The translations under genes and the position numbers were made by a program. From contig CM072511.1 in assembly GCA_036898135.1 (NCBI GenBank), positions 27,573,610 to 27,637,609 of the forward strand: a stretch of DNA of 64,000 bases. The letters are read 5' to 3'. Below the pieces are notes generated by a model, which was not told the DNA's origin, made no database searches, and was given only the letters and a program-made list of their open reading frames with translations. Below, one piece after another: positions 1 through 9,282 of the stretch. Each line of letters starts with the position of its first letter. Positions within the stretch are counted from its first letter, which is position 1. The DNA comes from Oncomelania hupensis. Lineage: Eukaryota; Mollusca; Gastropoda; Littorinimorpha; Pomatiopsidae.

Positions 1-280
1 TAATAATAAACTACATCAACTGTGTGCTTCAAGTGATTATAGTGCGGACCAGAAAGAACCGTTCGATCTTGCAGCTGCACATAGTAGAATATTAGACTTT
101 AGCTGTTTATGAAGTACCGGCTCTCAAGAGAAGACAACGAGAACACGCTGTCAGAAGTCGCCACAGGTAAAACTAATTTTGGACTACTTTTATTTTTGTT
201 CATGTTGTCAACACTTTTGACTTACGTTTTTGTGTTGTTATTGTGTTTTCTTCCTGAAAACATCTGTGTCTGTGTCTGTC

Positions 281-283
<3 letters not shown>
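1..283. other. Unassigned sequence at left edge
   Basis: I recognise no gene here. A short open stretch from the ATG at 109 ends its non-repeat part at a plausible splice donor (AG|GTAAAA near 166). It could be an upstream exon of a gene, but nothing ties it to a known protein. Confidence 0.3.
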
Positions 284-366
<83 letters not shown>

Positions 367-401
367 GACAGACAGAGACAGACAGAGAGACAGACAGAGA
401 G
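284..401. repeat. (GA)n then (GACA)n microsatellite
   Basis: A pure GA run from about 284 to 338 grades into GACA and GACAGA units to about 401. Reading frames through it (Arg/Glu or Ser/Leu runs) are repeat translations, not genes. Confidence 0.95.
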
Positions 402-905
402 ATCGCAAAGATGTTTAGCGAAGTTCAGTGTCTGTTTTAATGTGTTGTTATCGACACTTCTCAATTCACAGTTTGTTATAATTTTAAAATGGTATAACTA
501 GTTATTGAAATAAATTAATATGAAAATGAAATAAATGAGTAGACTACCAGCATGGATGAATTAAATTACATTAAATGCAATTATTAAAAACTACTTAAAA
601 TCGTTTCAATTAAGCTTAGCTGAGCAATAAACTGACCCTGCTCGGCAATTAAACCAAGCTATAGAGCTCTCATTGGTGGACATAGGAATAGGACCTTATC
701 GCTGATTTGCTTCTCCACTTGGAAAGAATAATTGGTACCATTTTTATGTGAAAACTGAGCTTTAGGCCGTAGACGACAGAAACACGCCGCTGATAACAGG
801 TAATGGTGATAATCAGGACAAACACGAAACAAGCCAACTTCACACAGCTAGCTTTGAGCGGGGCTGGCAACCCAGCTGTTGCGTGCACACTGGTTATTTT
901 ATTCA
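402..905. other. AT-rich stretch, nothing recognised
   Basis: AT-rich sequence between two microsatellites. I see no conserved reading frame, RNA gene or transposon end. Confidence 0.4.
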
Positions 906-906
906 G

Positions 907-965
<59 letters not shown>

Positions 966-991
966 GTCGTCGTCGTCGTCGTCGTCGTCGT
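906..991. repeat. (CAT)n / (CGT)n trinucleotide repeat
   Basis: About 19 CAT units pass directly into about nine CGT units. The change looks like a T-to-G substitution that spread inside a trinucleotide tract. The His/Arg and Ile/Val frames across it are artefacts. Confidence 0.95.
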
Positions 992-1737
992 AGTCGTCCT
1001 CCTCATAATCTTTTTTCTTCTTCTTCTCCTCCTCCGACAAAATCGTGTAACAAATAAGTAAGTTAGTTTTCAGAATGATGGTGTTAACGAGTGTTGCATT
1101 TTAAGAAATGTTGCATGTTAAGAAATGGTCAAAAAAGAAATGGTAGGACTATGAGGTACCCAAACAAAAGAAGAAGAAGAACAAGAAGATGAAACAATCA
1201 CAAGGCAAAAACAATAACATGAAGAGCAATAACAACAATGGCCAGAAGAAACAGATTATATATATCTAACCTACAGGCAAATAGTTCAACAGAAATAAAA
1301 AGGATCCCAACTCGACTATGTCTGGAAATCGCGACAGCAGGCTCTTCGACTGTTTGACTTCAAAAGTCCAAAATAGCACCAGAAGACGCTGTTATCGTCG
1401 AAGGTCTGGTAGTGGTTTCATGACGAAGACAGGTGGTTCGATGTGTTGGTACCGTGCTACAGTTCTTCCATCCTCTGTTTGCAGTAGGGGAGGCTGGTGT
1501 CACACCACAAGCTTGGGCGCTTGTTTGCAATCTTGTTGTTGTTGTATCAAATTTTATTCATCAGATTAACATAAGTTGTACTGATCTGTTTGCAATCAAC
1601 TTCATTCAACACACTAGCCGTCCCGAAAAGTAATGCTAGACCTTAATTGCTATGACTTGGGCACTAGAGTAAGCTTATGTCAGTTTCTCAGTAATTTTTC
1701 TGCCGTGTGTGTGTGAATACAAAGTGAAGCAAATCCT
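992..1737. other. Non-coding, nothing recognised
   Basis: Mixed sequence with short AAG-rich patches near 1170-1200. Short open frames at 1318-1633 show no family resemblance. No RNA gene or repeat end was found. Confidence 0.35.
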
Positions 1738-1833
1738 TTCTTCTTCTTCTTCTTCTTCTTCTTCTTCTTCTTCTTCTTCTTCTTCTTCTTCTTCTTCTTC
1801 TTCTTCTTCTTCTTCTTCTTCTTCTTCTTCTTC
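1738..1833. repeat. (TTC)n microsatellite, about 96 bp
   Basis: An uninterrupted run of about 32 TTC units. It is a homopurine/homopyrimidine tract, the sequence class that can form triplex DNA. The reverse-strand poly-Glu frame is an artefact. Confidence 0.97.
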
Positions 1834-2477
1834 GGATGGAAAAGGGAGGTAAAAATGACAATTTGACATCTTCATAAAGAACGCGACGAGAACCATCTTA
1901 CGATAGAATTTGAAAGCTAGTTGCCCTTAGATTTGGAGGACCAGATAATTTAAGTCATTAAAACACACACAAAAAGAGAAAATATCTTATGAAATCACAA
2001 AATGTCGATGTTCTCAAAACTAGATTCGCTTGTCTTGCTTTATTTTGTCACCACTCGGCAGCGCTGGTGACAATGAACGAAAGACCAGTGCGACTGTTCT
2101 TACTAAGTACGTTTTCAGAACCTCACATTTACTCGGCCAATTTCATATAGCCCTGATTGGATTTTGGGCTTTATATCATCAAAGAACGGGCTTCACCTTC
2201 TTTGCTACCACTAACCAACCAAGCTTGTCACGTCACGGAAAGAGATCAGTTTTGTAAAAGTCGGGGACACTCCTTGTGAAATCTATGTCACATTTCAAGA
2301 GTGAAGCAGTCCCTCATTATCAGTCATTGTGGGATCAGGAACATACTAACTACAAGTAGGGCACTTTCATTGATCGGGCAATTTGAGCTGGGGTCCCAAT
2401 CATCAGCCCCAATGGAGTCTACGCTACAAGAAGTGAACTGTGACTGAAGACTAGGGCCTGTAGTCTACTCTGTATAA
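1834..2477. other. Non-coding, nothing recognised
   Basis: No convincing gene, RNA gene or transposon terminus is visible. The right border is the palindromic insertion at 2478. Confidence 0.35.
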
Positions 2478-2512
2478 CCATGGACTCTATATGTAGTATA
2501 TAGGGTCCATGG
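2478..2512. mobile_element. 35-bp palindromic mobile element, copy 1
   Basis: A near-perfect inverted repeat opens with CCATGGACTCTATAT and closes with ATAGGGTCCATGG. It is flanked on both sides by TATAA (2473-2477 and 2513-2517), which looks like a 5-bp target-site duplication. The same 35 bp occurs in opposite orientation at 8240-8274 with one mismatch, flanked by a different 5-bp duplication. No known family of this size comes to mind. Confidence 0.7.
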
Positions 2513-2740
2513 TATAACTGTTCGCTCTGCATTCTCTAGTCATGTTATACGGGATCTGTAAGTGTTAGAGACAGTTGTGTTTCGCATGCATGGACAAACG
2601 GTTAAAAAGTGCCCGCAAGGTATGGTACAATACCGTGACAGCCGTGACAGATCGACTGATAGGTCTTTGTGGCCGACCGTTTTCAGAATATAACTTCCCG
2701 TAGTAGATGTACTGGGGATAGGAATCTTAGAGGCGAAGCT
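2513..2740. other. Non-coding, nothing recognised
   Basis: Unique-looking sequence between the palindromic insertion and a dispersed repeat. Nothing is recognised in it. Confidence 0.35.
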
Positions 2741-2848
2741 TATTCACACTTTTCTGCTATCCTATGCACCAACGGGAATCCCCTCTATGAAAAATACTTC
2801 CGTTTTTTTTTTCTCCGCGTGAGTTATTTCCAAATATTCAAGAATAAT
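2741..2848. repeat. Dispersed repeat fragment, copy 1
   Basis: About 108 bp, starting TATTCACACTTTTCTGCTAT and ending CAAGAATAAT, recurs at 16171-16300 at high identity. The second copy has a short extra segment before the final part and runs directly into an RTE-like reverse transcriptase fragment, so this may be part of a retroelement. Confidence 0.7.
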
Positions 2849-3000
2849 AACATGTGTCACTGGCCACCTGTATCGTACCCTCACATATTTTTATTTTTTT
2901 TGCTGCAGTTTATTATCCCTTTCTATCGCCAGTGGCGCGCCTAAACCCTACCTACCTAACATTATTTGTGAATTTTTGAAAAATATTCAGAAAAACATAA

Positions 3001-3102
3001 CGCCCAGATGCTGGCTCAAACCCACACCTGTCAGGCGCTATTGGTTTTTAGCTTGTGGACAAGGCAAGTTAGTCCCGCCTTAGCCCACTTGGCCACAACG
3101 CT
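3001..3102 (-). repeat. tRNA-like SINE head (Ser/Leu type)
   Basis: The reverse strand carries an A-box-like GTGGCCAAGTGGGCTAAGG and a B-box-like GGGTTTGAGCC about 60 nt apart, the spacing of a long-variable-arm tRNA. The acceptor stem does not pair cleanly, so I read it as the promoter head of a tRNA-derived SINE and not a functional tRNA gene. Its body probably continues to the left. Confidence 0.5.
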
Positions 3103-4499
3103 AGCCTAATATAGTCAGTTACTTCGTGTTTTGTGAAGGTTGCGACGGCGAAGCTATGGAAAACTACAAGAGTTTTCAGGTCCTGTTTCACTTTCTGTCG
3201 ATGATCGACGCACCTCCGAAGTCGCCACAAATACAGGCCTCTACGATTGTTTTTTGCATTCTTTCATTGAGCATGTACTTCCTCCACCGTTTTTATACTT
3301 ATCCCACTCGTTTTCTGGCTCTAACAATCGTCGTTTTCGGCAATTTGCCATATTTAAAAGTCACGCATCAAGCTTTGATAAAAGCAAAACAAGCCAAACC
3401 GGAACTTGGTTTCATATAACCTCGTTTTAATTTATAATGGCGATACCCACGAGTTTTTATGAGAGGTGCCGGAAAGTTGTGAATAATTACTGCAGTGTCT
3501 AGACGCTTAGTTCCTCCATCACGCTGTGCTGGATATACGTGTGCAATGTGTCAGACAATAACACTAAACAATATAAGCATACACAGGCATAGCTTGCACT
3601 TGGACTTTGTGATTCGCCGCATCTAATTTAACTGCTGTTGGTGTCCTTTTAAAAAATAAAAAATAAAATAAAAAGCTTTTTTTTGGTGGGAAATGTAAAT
3701 TGTGTCGTTATCGATAAAGAAGCTTAACTAACGTGTTTAGGTGACTACAATACAGTAGGTTTACAGTTATCACGTAGACTATTTATTTGAAAATTCGACA
3801 CTAGAACAGCGGGAATTTCGTAAAACGTTAGCTTTACATAATAAAATAAATTACAATCACCAAGGAAAAAACTGTTTATGTAAGTTAGATTTATACTCTG
3901 AGGAATGTTTTATATTGCTATTACTAAGCAAATAACTTCAACCATATAAAAGGTAGTTTAATAACTGTACTTTTGGGCCACCCTGTACAATACAATTCAA
4001 TTACAGTACAATACAGCTTTATTTATGTGACACGGAGCAATTACAATGGGAGATAAATTAAGTGGTCTTGTACTGTATTGTATTGTATTGAATGTGGTGT
4101 GTAATTGTTGCATTCATTTGCATTTGTCAAATCGAGGCAATTGACTGGACTTTTCTAAAACGTCACTGGTCGTTTTAGCCTACACTGTGTTAATGAGCGC
4201 GCGCTGTGTGTTTTAAATTTTATAATCTTTGTCTTTATAGAGCATTGTGTTAATTTGGCAGGAGTGAAATTTCGTGGGAGTGGAGAGGGGGAGCGCATTT
4301 GTAAAAAGTCTCATTAGCAAATTAGTTAAGCGTGCTAGATGTGTACAATTTGCAAAATGCACAGTCATGTAAACTTTTTAGCGCGATGGAGATGGCGGAT
4401 GTCAGCTATTTCATGTACGCTTCGTTTATGTATTGGCATGTACTTTATTTTGATGTAGTAGCTTGTAAATGACAAGTCGTTTTCTTTTTTCTTCTTTTC
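3103..4499. other. Non-coding upstream region / likely intron
   Basis: No conserved protein is visible. A foldback pairs about 3987-4016 with 4069-4093 (CAATACAATT against AATACAATAC-type sequence). A 28-codon frame opens at 4385 (ATGGAGATGGCGG). It ends at 4471 and cannot be spliced in frame to the exon at 4501, so it is at most an upstream ORF. The segment ends in a polypyrimidine tract and AG at 4499-4500. Confidence 0.4.
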
Positions 4500-4559
4500 A
4501 GAAAAAAACATCGGGTCCAAACTATTAAAGCGACGGCCATAACTGCGACTACCGCCACC

Positions 4560-5960
4560 ATGCCTAGCATCACAGGAACGGCGTCCCATTCTGGGTCTCC
4601 TACCGTAAGGTCACCCCGCGCAAAGATGAGGAGACAGTCAACAGAAAGAGGCTCTCCTAGCACATTAAAATACAAAAGCAGTAGCAGCAGCAGCAACAGC
4701 GACAACACCAACAACAAAGAAAGTCTCGTCGTGCAAGACAACAACAACAACACCGACAGACGCAGCGACCCCCTTCAATGCAGCATCCCCGTTCTTCCAG
4801 ACATCCGAGCTTCGAATGCACAGTCAAACGCCACTTTCCTGCGCACACTCCTGGCACATGATGAACTAGAAAATGTGGGGAATCGAGAAGCTGAGTCCCC
4901 AGTAGTCCAAAAAGACGCCACATGCGACCAGGTCTCACCAGAAAGGCAGGCTGTCACAGAGCCGTCAGCTTCTGGAAGCTCTGGCCCACGCCCGCATGAA
5001 GAATCGCCTAGAAGGCTTAACCAAGGAACGAGGCAACGAACAACTCCGCGCTACATTTCATCTACCGTCCATATCATTTCCCACTCGGACGGTACGGGCA
5101 CACAAACCAAAACCATCCATTCAAATTACTTTGAAGATATATATAACTACAGGCAGCACCAAGACCAAGGATCGATTGACAATGACAACAATAACTCCAG
5201 CAATGTTATCAGCACGTCTCGTCCCCATGCAGATGGTAACAAAAGTGTCGATAACGAGACAAAACCACCCATCTCAACATCTTCAGATAACCCCTGTAAG
5301 TCGTCAGAGGTCACAGAGATCGGCTTTTCAAGTTCGCCGCACGGTCTTGTTTCCAGCACTCGACCTCGAAACACTCGTGATAACGGTACTGACAATGACA
5401 CTGCCCGTGCCAAATGTGGCAAAAGTAGCCTATCAACAACGACGGCGAATTATCAAGCGAACGGCAACGGCCCGGCCCTCAGTCAGTGGACTACTTGTCG
5501 CGCTTTGGACGATGACGATGATGACTATGACGAAGACGAAGGCGACGAGAATGAGGAAGCATCAATACGCTCCAACGTGTACTACGCGGACGACGAGGGC
5601 GGCAGCAGGTCCAGGACGTCTTCCATGTCTTCAGTCCCGGCTGCTGGCAGATCGCGCGGCTCGTCCCCTATTTGGCTGCACGACCGGGCTGCTGGGCGTC
5701 TCAGCAGGATGGCCAGCACCAGCAACCTGATAGGAACAGTGGGTAGAAAACGACGTCCGCTGCTGTTGCCCCCCATCATGATGCCTCCGATCTACGCCAC
5801 CAAGCCCACGCCTCTGGTGCTGCGTGATGACGTCTACTTCGCTAGCACCGGCGGCGCGGCGCGCTGCAAACCCGTCAGTAACCGAGACTGGGACCGACTT
5901 TGGGACTGTCGCTACCTCCGCATTCCCAACAGGACCAACAAGCGCGCCATCAGAGTGTGA
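4560..5960 (+). CDS. Unrecognised protein, last coding exon, disordered
   Basis: A 466-codon open frame begins at an ATG in an excellent Kozak context (GCCACCATGC) and ends at TGA 5958-5960. A pyrimidine tract and AG at 4499-4500 suggest the exon starts at 4501. The frame stays open back to that acceptor, so the true start could lie in an upstream exon. The protein is mostly low-complexity: Ser/Asn-rich (residues about 38-65), a Thr/Ser/Asn-rich middle, an acidic run (DDDDDDYDEDEGDENEE, about 318-334), then a basic Ser/Arg stretch. The last about 90 residues are more ordered and hydrophobic (LLLPPIMMPP; ending RYLRIPNRTNKRAIRV). The GC-rich third positions in the C-terminal part look coding. 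I do not recognise a domain and assign no function. It could be lineage-specific. Confidence 0.6.
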   Translation: MPSITGTASHSGSPTVRSPRAKMRRQSTERGSPSTLKYKSSSSSSNSDNTNNKESLVVQDNNNNTDRRSDPLQCSIPVLPDIRASNAQSNATFLRTLLAHDELENVGNREAESPVVQKDATCDQVSPERQAVTEPSASGSSGPRPHEESPRRLNQGTRQRTTPRYISSTVHIISHSDGTGTQTKTIHSNYFEDIYNYRQHQDQGSIDNDNNNSSNVISTSRPHADGNKSVDNETKPPISTSSDNPCKSSEVTEIGFSSSPHGLVSSTRPRNTRDNGTDNDTARAKCGKSSLSTTTANYQANGNGPALSQWTTCRALDDDDDDYDEDEGDENEEASIRSNVYYADDEGGSRSRTSSMSSVPAAGRSRGSSPIWLHDRAAGRLSRMASTSNLIGTVGRKRRPLLLPPIMMPPIYATKPTPLVLRDDVYFASTGGAARCKPVSNRDWDRLWDCRYLRIPNRTNKRAIRV

Positions 5961-6229
5961 CGAGGAATACAATGACAACCAGCTCAAGACTCTGGTTTGT
6001 CTTCCCTCGCAATTTCAGACACTGACGAGTTGTGTCAATCAGTATTTTGTGAACGCAACATTAAACAATTAACAAATTTGATTTTCGCCAAAGCATAGCA
6101 CTTGATCATTATTTTGGGACAATTCTGTCTTTACTTGTGATAATGAATAGAAACTGGTTGGGGGTCATAGAGACTACTATTAGGTCTAACCATATGATAT
6201 TGATACTATTGCTTCCTTAGAAGAAGAAA
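5961..6229. other. Probable 3' UTR of the 4560-5960 gene
   Basis: Follows the stop codon directly. No clear AATAAA occurs before about 6258 (GAAATAAAG), which lies inside a purine repeat. The transcript end is therefore uncertain. Confidence 0.35.
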
Positions 6230-6280
6230 AGAAAGAAGGCAAGGAATAACAGAATTAAAGAAATAAAGAAAAGAAGAAAA

Positions 6281-6340
<60 letters not shown>

Positions 6341-6350
6341 GCAGAAAGAA
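6230..6350. repeat. (GAAA)n-rich purine tract
   Basis: A pure AAAG run of about 60 bp (about 6282-6342) is embedded in a longer degenerate GA-rich tract that extends to about 6430. Confidence 0.9.
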
Positions 6351-6430
6351 AGAACGACAGAAAACAGAAAGACAGACTGAAAATAAGAAAAAAAGAGACA
6401 GAAGACCAGAATGAAAGATTAAAGGATAGA

Positions 6431-7572
6431 AAGAAGGAATAGTGACGGAAGAAATGTTAATAAATAAGGCATTAATGAGGTAAAACTTAGTCTACATCGT
6501 GGACCGTTTGCTATACACATACTAATACTTTAGCCGATGTGACAAATATAAAATGCGTCTTGTGCGGCTTTCAGTGTGATCTTTCTTTATAGACAATTCG
6601 TGCATTGTTGATAATGGCGCCAGCAAGCTTACATGTTGATGAACATTATTTTCTTTATCAACGGTTGTTGTTGGGGTCCCCCACCCCCACCCATCTCAAT
6701 GGCATTGACAAACTAATGAAAATTGATTTTGTGTGAAGCCATGATTTATTAGAGAACTTTAGATCGACCAGCGAAACTTGGTTCGTAGTGATCCCTTTCG
6801 TTTCCGGTTATGCAATCGGAAAATCCTTACGAACTTTTCTTCGTGCCTACGGTTCTGAAGCGGCAGTGCCTTTAGTTGCAGACGAAATTTTTTTCGTCCT
6901 TATCCAGGGGAGTTAAATGCCATCATAACTCTCTAATTTGCGGAGGTTGTTTTCCTCGAAAACGCACGAGTCTTTAGATTTGGTTCATCACGGGCTAAAA
7001 CAAACACTTTTTCCAACAAAAGTTTAGTTGAAGTTTAGGAATGGATAGAGCTTTGTTAATTTTTTCTTCTCCCTTTTAAAAAAAACCAAACAAACAAAAA
7101 ACCAACAACAAAATAGAGAGCTTCTTGTGTTCATTGCCTAGGCTAGCCTACTAACTAGCCCGTTTAGGCCTACGAACCTAGTAGTATATGGCTCATCTAA
7201 ACCGGCTGTTCGTGCACATTCAAAAGAATACATCAGAAAAGTGAGTTTACATCTTTACCATGCCCATAGGAGACACTTGAAACTTAGACATAATGCAAAA
7301 CTTATGTTGAAAATCTCAATCGGAACCACAAACCCCTCCGCCATTTTACATCTGAAAGCAAAAGCAGCGCAAAAACAGCACCCTTTTTTCGGAGCAAAGT
7401 AGGCCTACCTCATTTAATGAATCAACAACAACAACAACAAATGGTGAGAGAATACAGTCAAAGCATTTATTCAAGCTTACGTTTATAGCAAGTGACCCGA
7501 TATAATTATGCCAACAATACCAGAAACTTACATGAAAATCACAATTCGTCAAAATGATGAAGATTCCGCATT
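6431..7572. other. Intergenic, nothing recognised
   Basis: Mixed sequence with an AAC-type short run near 7425-7440. No gene, RNA gene or transposon border could be supported. Confidence 0.35.
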
Positions 7573-7937
7573 TTCAGTATCCCCACTTTCTGGAAATTTA
7601 GTGTCGCTGTCTTTCTCCTTTGTTCTCTCTCATTCCTACTCCGTTCTATCAATCTACTATACTATCTTCTTCTTCGCTAGACCAGTCACCTACCTTTTTT
7701 CTTGAAAACTCTTCCAAAACTCCTCATTTGTACTATGAGGTATGTTGGGTCAGTTTGGGAATATTGGACGCTTTCTACCAAATGGTCGCTAGGGCTTCCT
7801 ATGAATCGTATGATATTATTATGTAGCAATATAGGCATTTTTTATGTATGTGTTTTGTTGATATTTTATCATGATGTTTGTATTCTATTTTGTTTAAGTA
7901 AACGGGCATTCGATGATTTAGAGTATAGCCTCAGCCT

Positions 7938-8178
7938 AAAAAAAAAAAAGGTAAAGGTAGTCCCATAGCCTTGTGGCCGTAGGGGAGCGTGATGTTGGAG
8001 ATCACACTTATCTTGGGACAGCGTAATGAGGGTGATGCCCATCTCTCTCCCTGGCTGCTTTACCTTCCCCACCCTTAAGAGAGTAGGTACTCAGTCACAG
8101 TTGAGTCAACTGGGGGCGTTGTTATTTGTCGCTTCACATTTTGCGGTCACCCATCCAAGTGCTAACCGTACTGGACGG
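7938..8178 (-). mobile_element. 5S/tRNA hybrid SINE, 5'-truncated copy
   Basis: On the reverse strand this reads as the 5S-like segment and body of the SINE at 36343-36641, ending in an A tail (poly-T side at 7938-7950). The tRNA-like first part is missing. It interrupts R570 copy 1: uninterrupted copies read across the junction between CCTCAGC and GGGATG. Confidence 0.8.
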
Positions 8179-8239
8179 TGCTAAAGCATGGGATGCCTTT
8201 ATTGTAAAGTAACCGGCTGGTGGAGCGTCTTCAGTTTTA

Positions 8240-8274
8240 CCATGGACACTATATACTACATATAGAGTCCATGG
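8240..8274. mobile_element. 35-bp palindromic mobile element, copy 2
   Basis: Starts CCATGGACACTATATACTAC and ends TATAGAGTCCATGG. It is flanked by TTTTA on both sides (8235-8239, 8275-8279). R570 copies 2 and 4 show the empty site: their sequence runs from TTCA[AG]TTTT straight into CCCACTAGGG. This is direct evidence that the palindrome was inserted, with duplication of 5 bp. Confidence 0.8.
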
Positions 8275-8440
8275 TTTTACCACTAGGGTTGTTTCAGCAG
8301 ACCTTAAATACGGATATGGATCAGGGGTGAGTCCTCTTTCAACCAAGTTGTGGTCTTGATTTTGTGGTCCTGATTGGGCTCTTTGCAATCCGCTGGACCC
8401 TGTAAGCAAAGAAGAAATAACTAACTAACTAACTAACCCA

Positions 8441-9282
8441 GCGAAGTTCTGCGTAATGCAAATGAGGAGGTCGTGACCTTCCGGAAGCACAAAAGTTATG
8501 ACGTAGACGTGGGGGGGGGGGGGGGGGGGGAAGGGGTTCCTATGAAAAAGATATACGAACCAAGTTTCTTTGCTTTCTAAAGCTCTCTAATACCGTAGCT
8601 TATGGTCTGCACTAAAAATGATTCAAATTTATTGATTCCTATTTTTGTTAATTATGCATTTAAACGGGCACTGTTTAAGTCCAAGGTTTCAACAGAGGGA
8701 CACCAAGTATTACTATTAGTATGGCCATGTTTGTAAAGCAAAGGTAGGTTTATGTGTGTGGAATAAAGTATTAACTCACGTACTCTTTTTATATTACTGC
8801 GTGCATATCATTATAATATTTTATATGTGAATAAAATTAACGCCGTCGTTAAAAACGATTAAAGTTGAATTTTTCTAATAAACTTGTCTGTTGTTATTTT
8901 GTCGACTGCAGTTTTACATTTCGTCTTCCTGGATGCATTGTGGACGTTTCTAAAAGTGCTCTGGATATTTCCGGATGTGTTCCTGAAATGTTGTGTGTGT
9001 GTCACTGTGTGTGTGTCACTGTGTGTGTGTATGTGTGGGTGTGAGTGTGGGTGTGGGGCGGGGGGGGGGCGTGTATTCATGGAGATATGGGGTGCTAAAC
9101 TTGCCTTTTTATGCACAAAATGAGGCTTTTAGCTAATGCCCAACTTTTTTTCAGCGCCACCCTTTTTTGTAAATACATGGGAGTATTCTTTTAGTACATG
9201 GGAGTGCTCTTGTAATGCATGGGACTGTTTTAAGTACATGGACGTGTTCTATCCAGGATGGGCTGTTTTCTGGACACTATCC
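8441..9282. other. Intergenic with G-run and (GT)n tract
   Basis: Contains a run of about 19 G (8512-8530) and a GT-rich imperfect microsatellite (about 8993-9070) that ends in another G-run. Open frames over these tracts are repeat artefacts. No gene was recognised. Confidence 0.5.

Larger units (their letters stand above)
7573..8440 (+). mobile_element. R570 retroposon copy 1 (interrupted)
   Basis: One of four copies in this window of a repeat about 570 bp long (others at 14321-14900 on the reverse strand, 47747-48320 and 48711-49282). Shared landmarks are CCCCACTTTCTGGAAATTTAG near the start, CTTCTTCTTCGCTAGACCAGTC, and a closing segment TCCGCTGGACC followed by an AT-rich tail. This copy is split by a SINE fragment (7938-8178) and by the 35-bp palindrome (8240-8274). 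No reading frame is conserved among the copies, so it is probably non-autonomous. Confidence 0.75.

Noticed and set aside
803..1057. Open frame with poly-His and poly-Arg runs
   Set aside because: It is the translation of the CAT/CGT microsatellite. No flanking conserved protein.
4385..4471. 28-codon frame starting ATGGAGATGGCG as first coding exon
   Set aside because: No splice from it to the acceptor at 4500 keeps the 4560 frame open. At best an upstream ORF.
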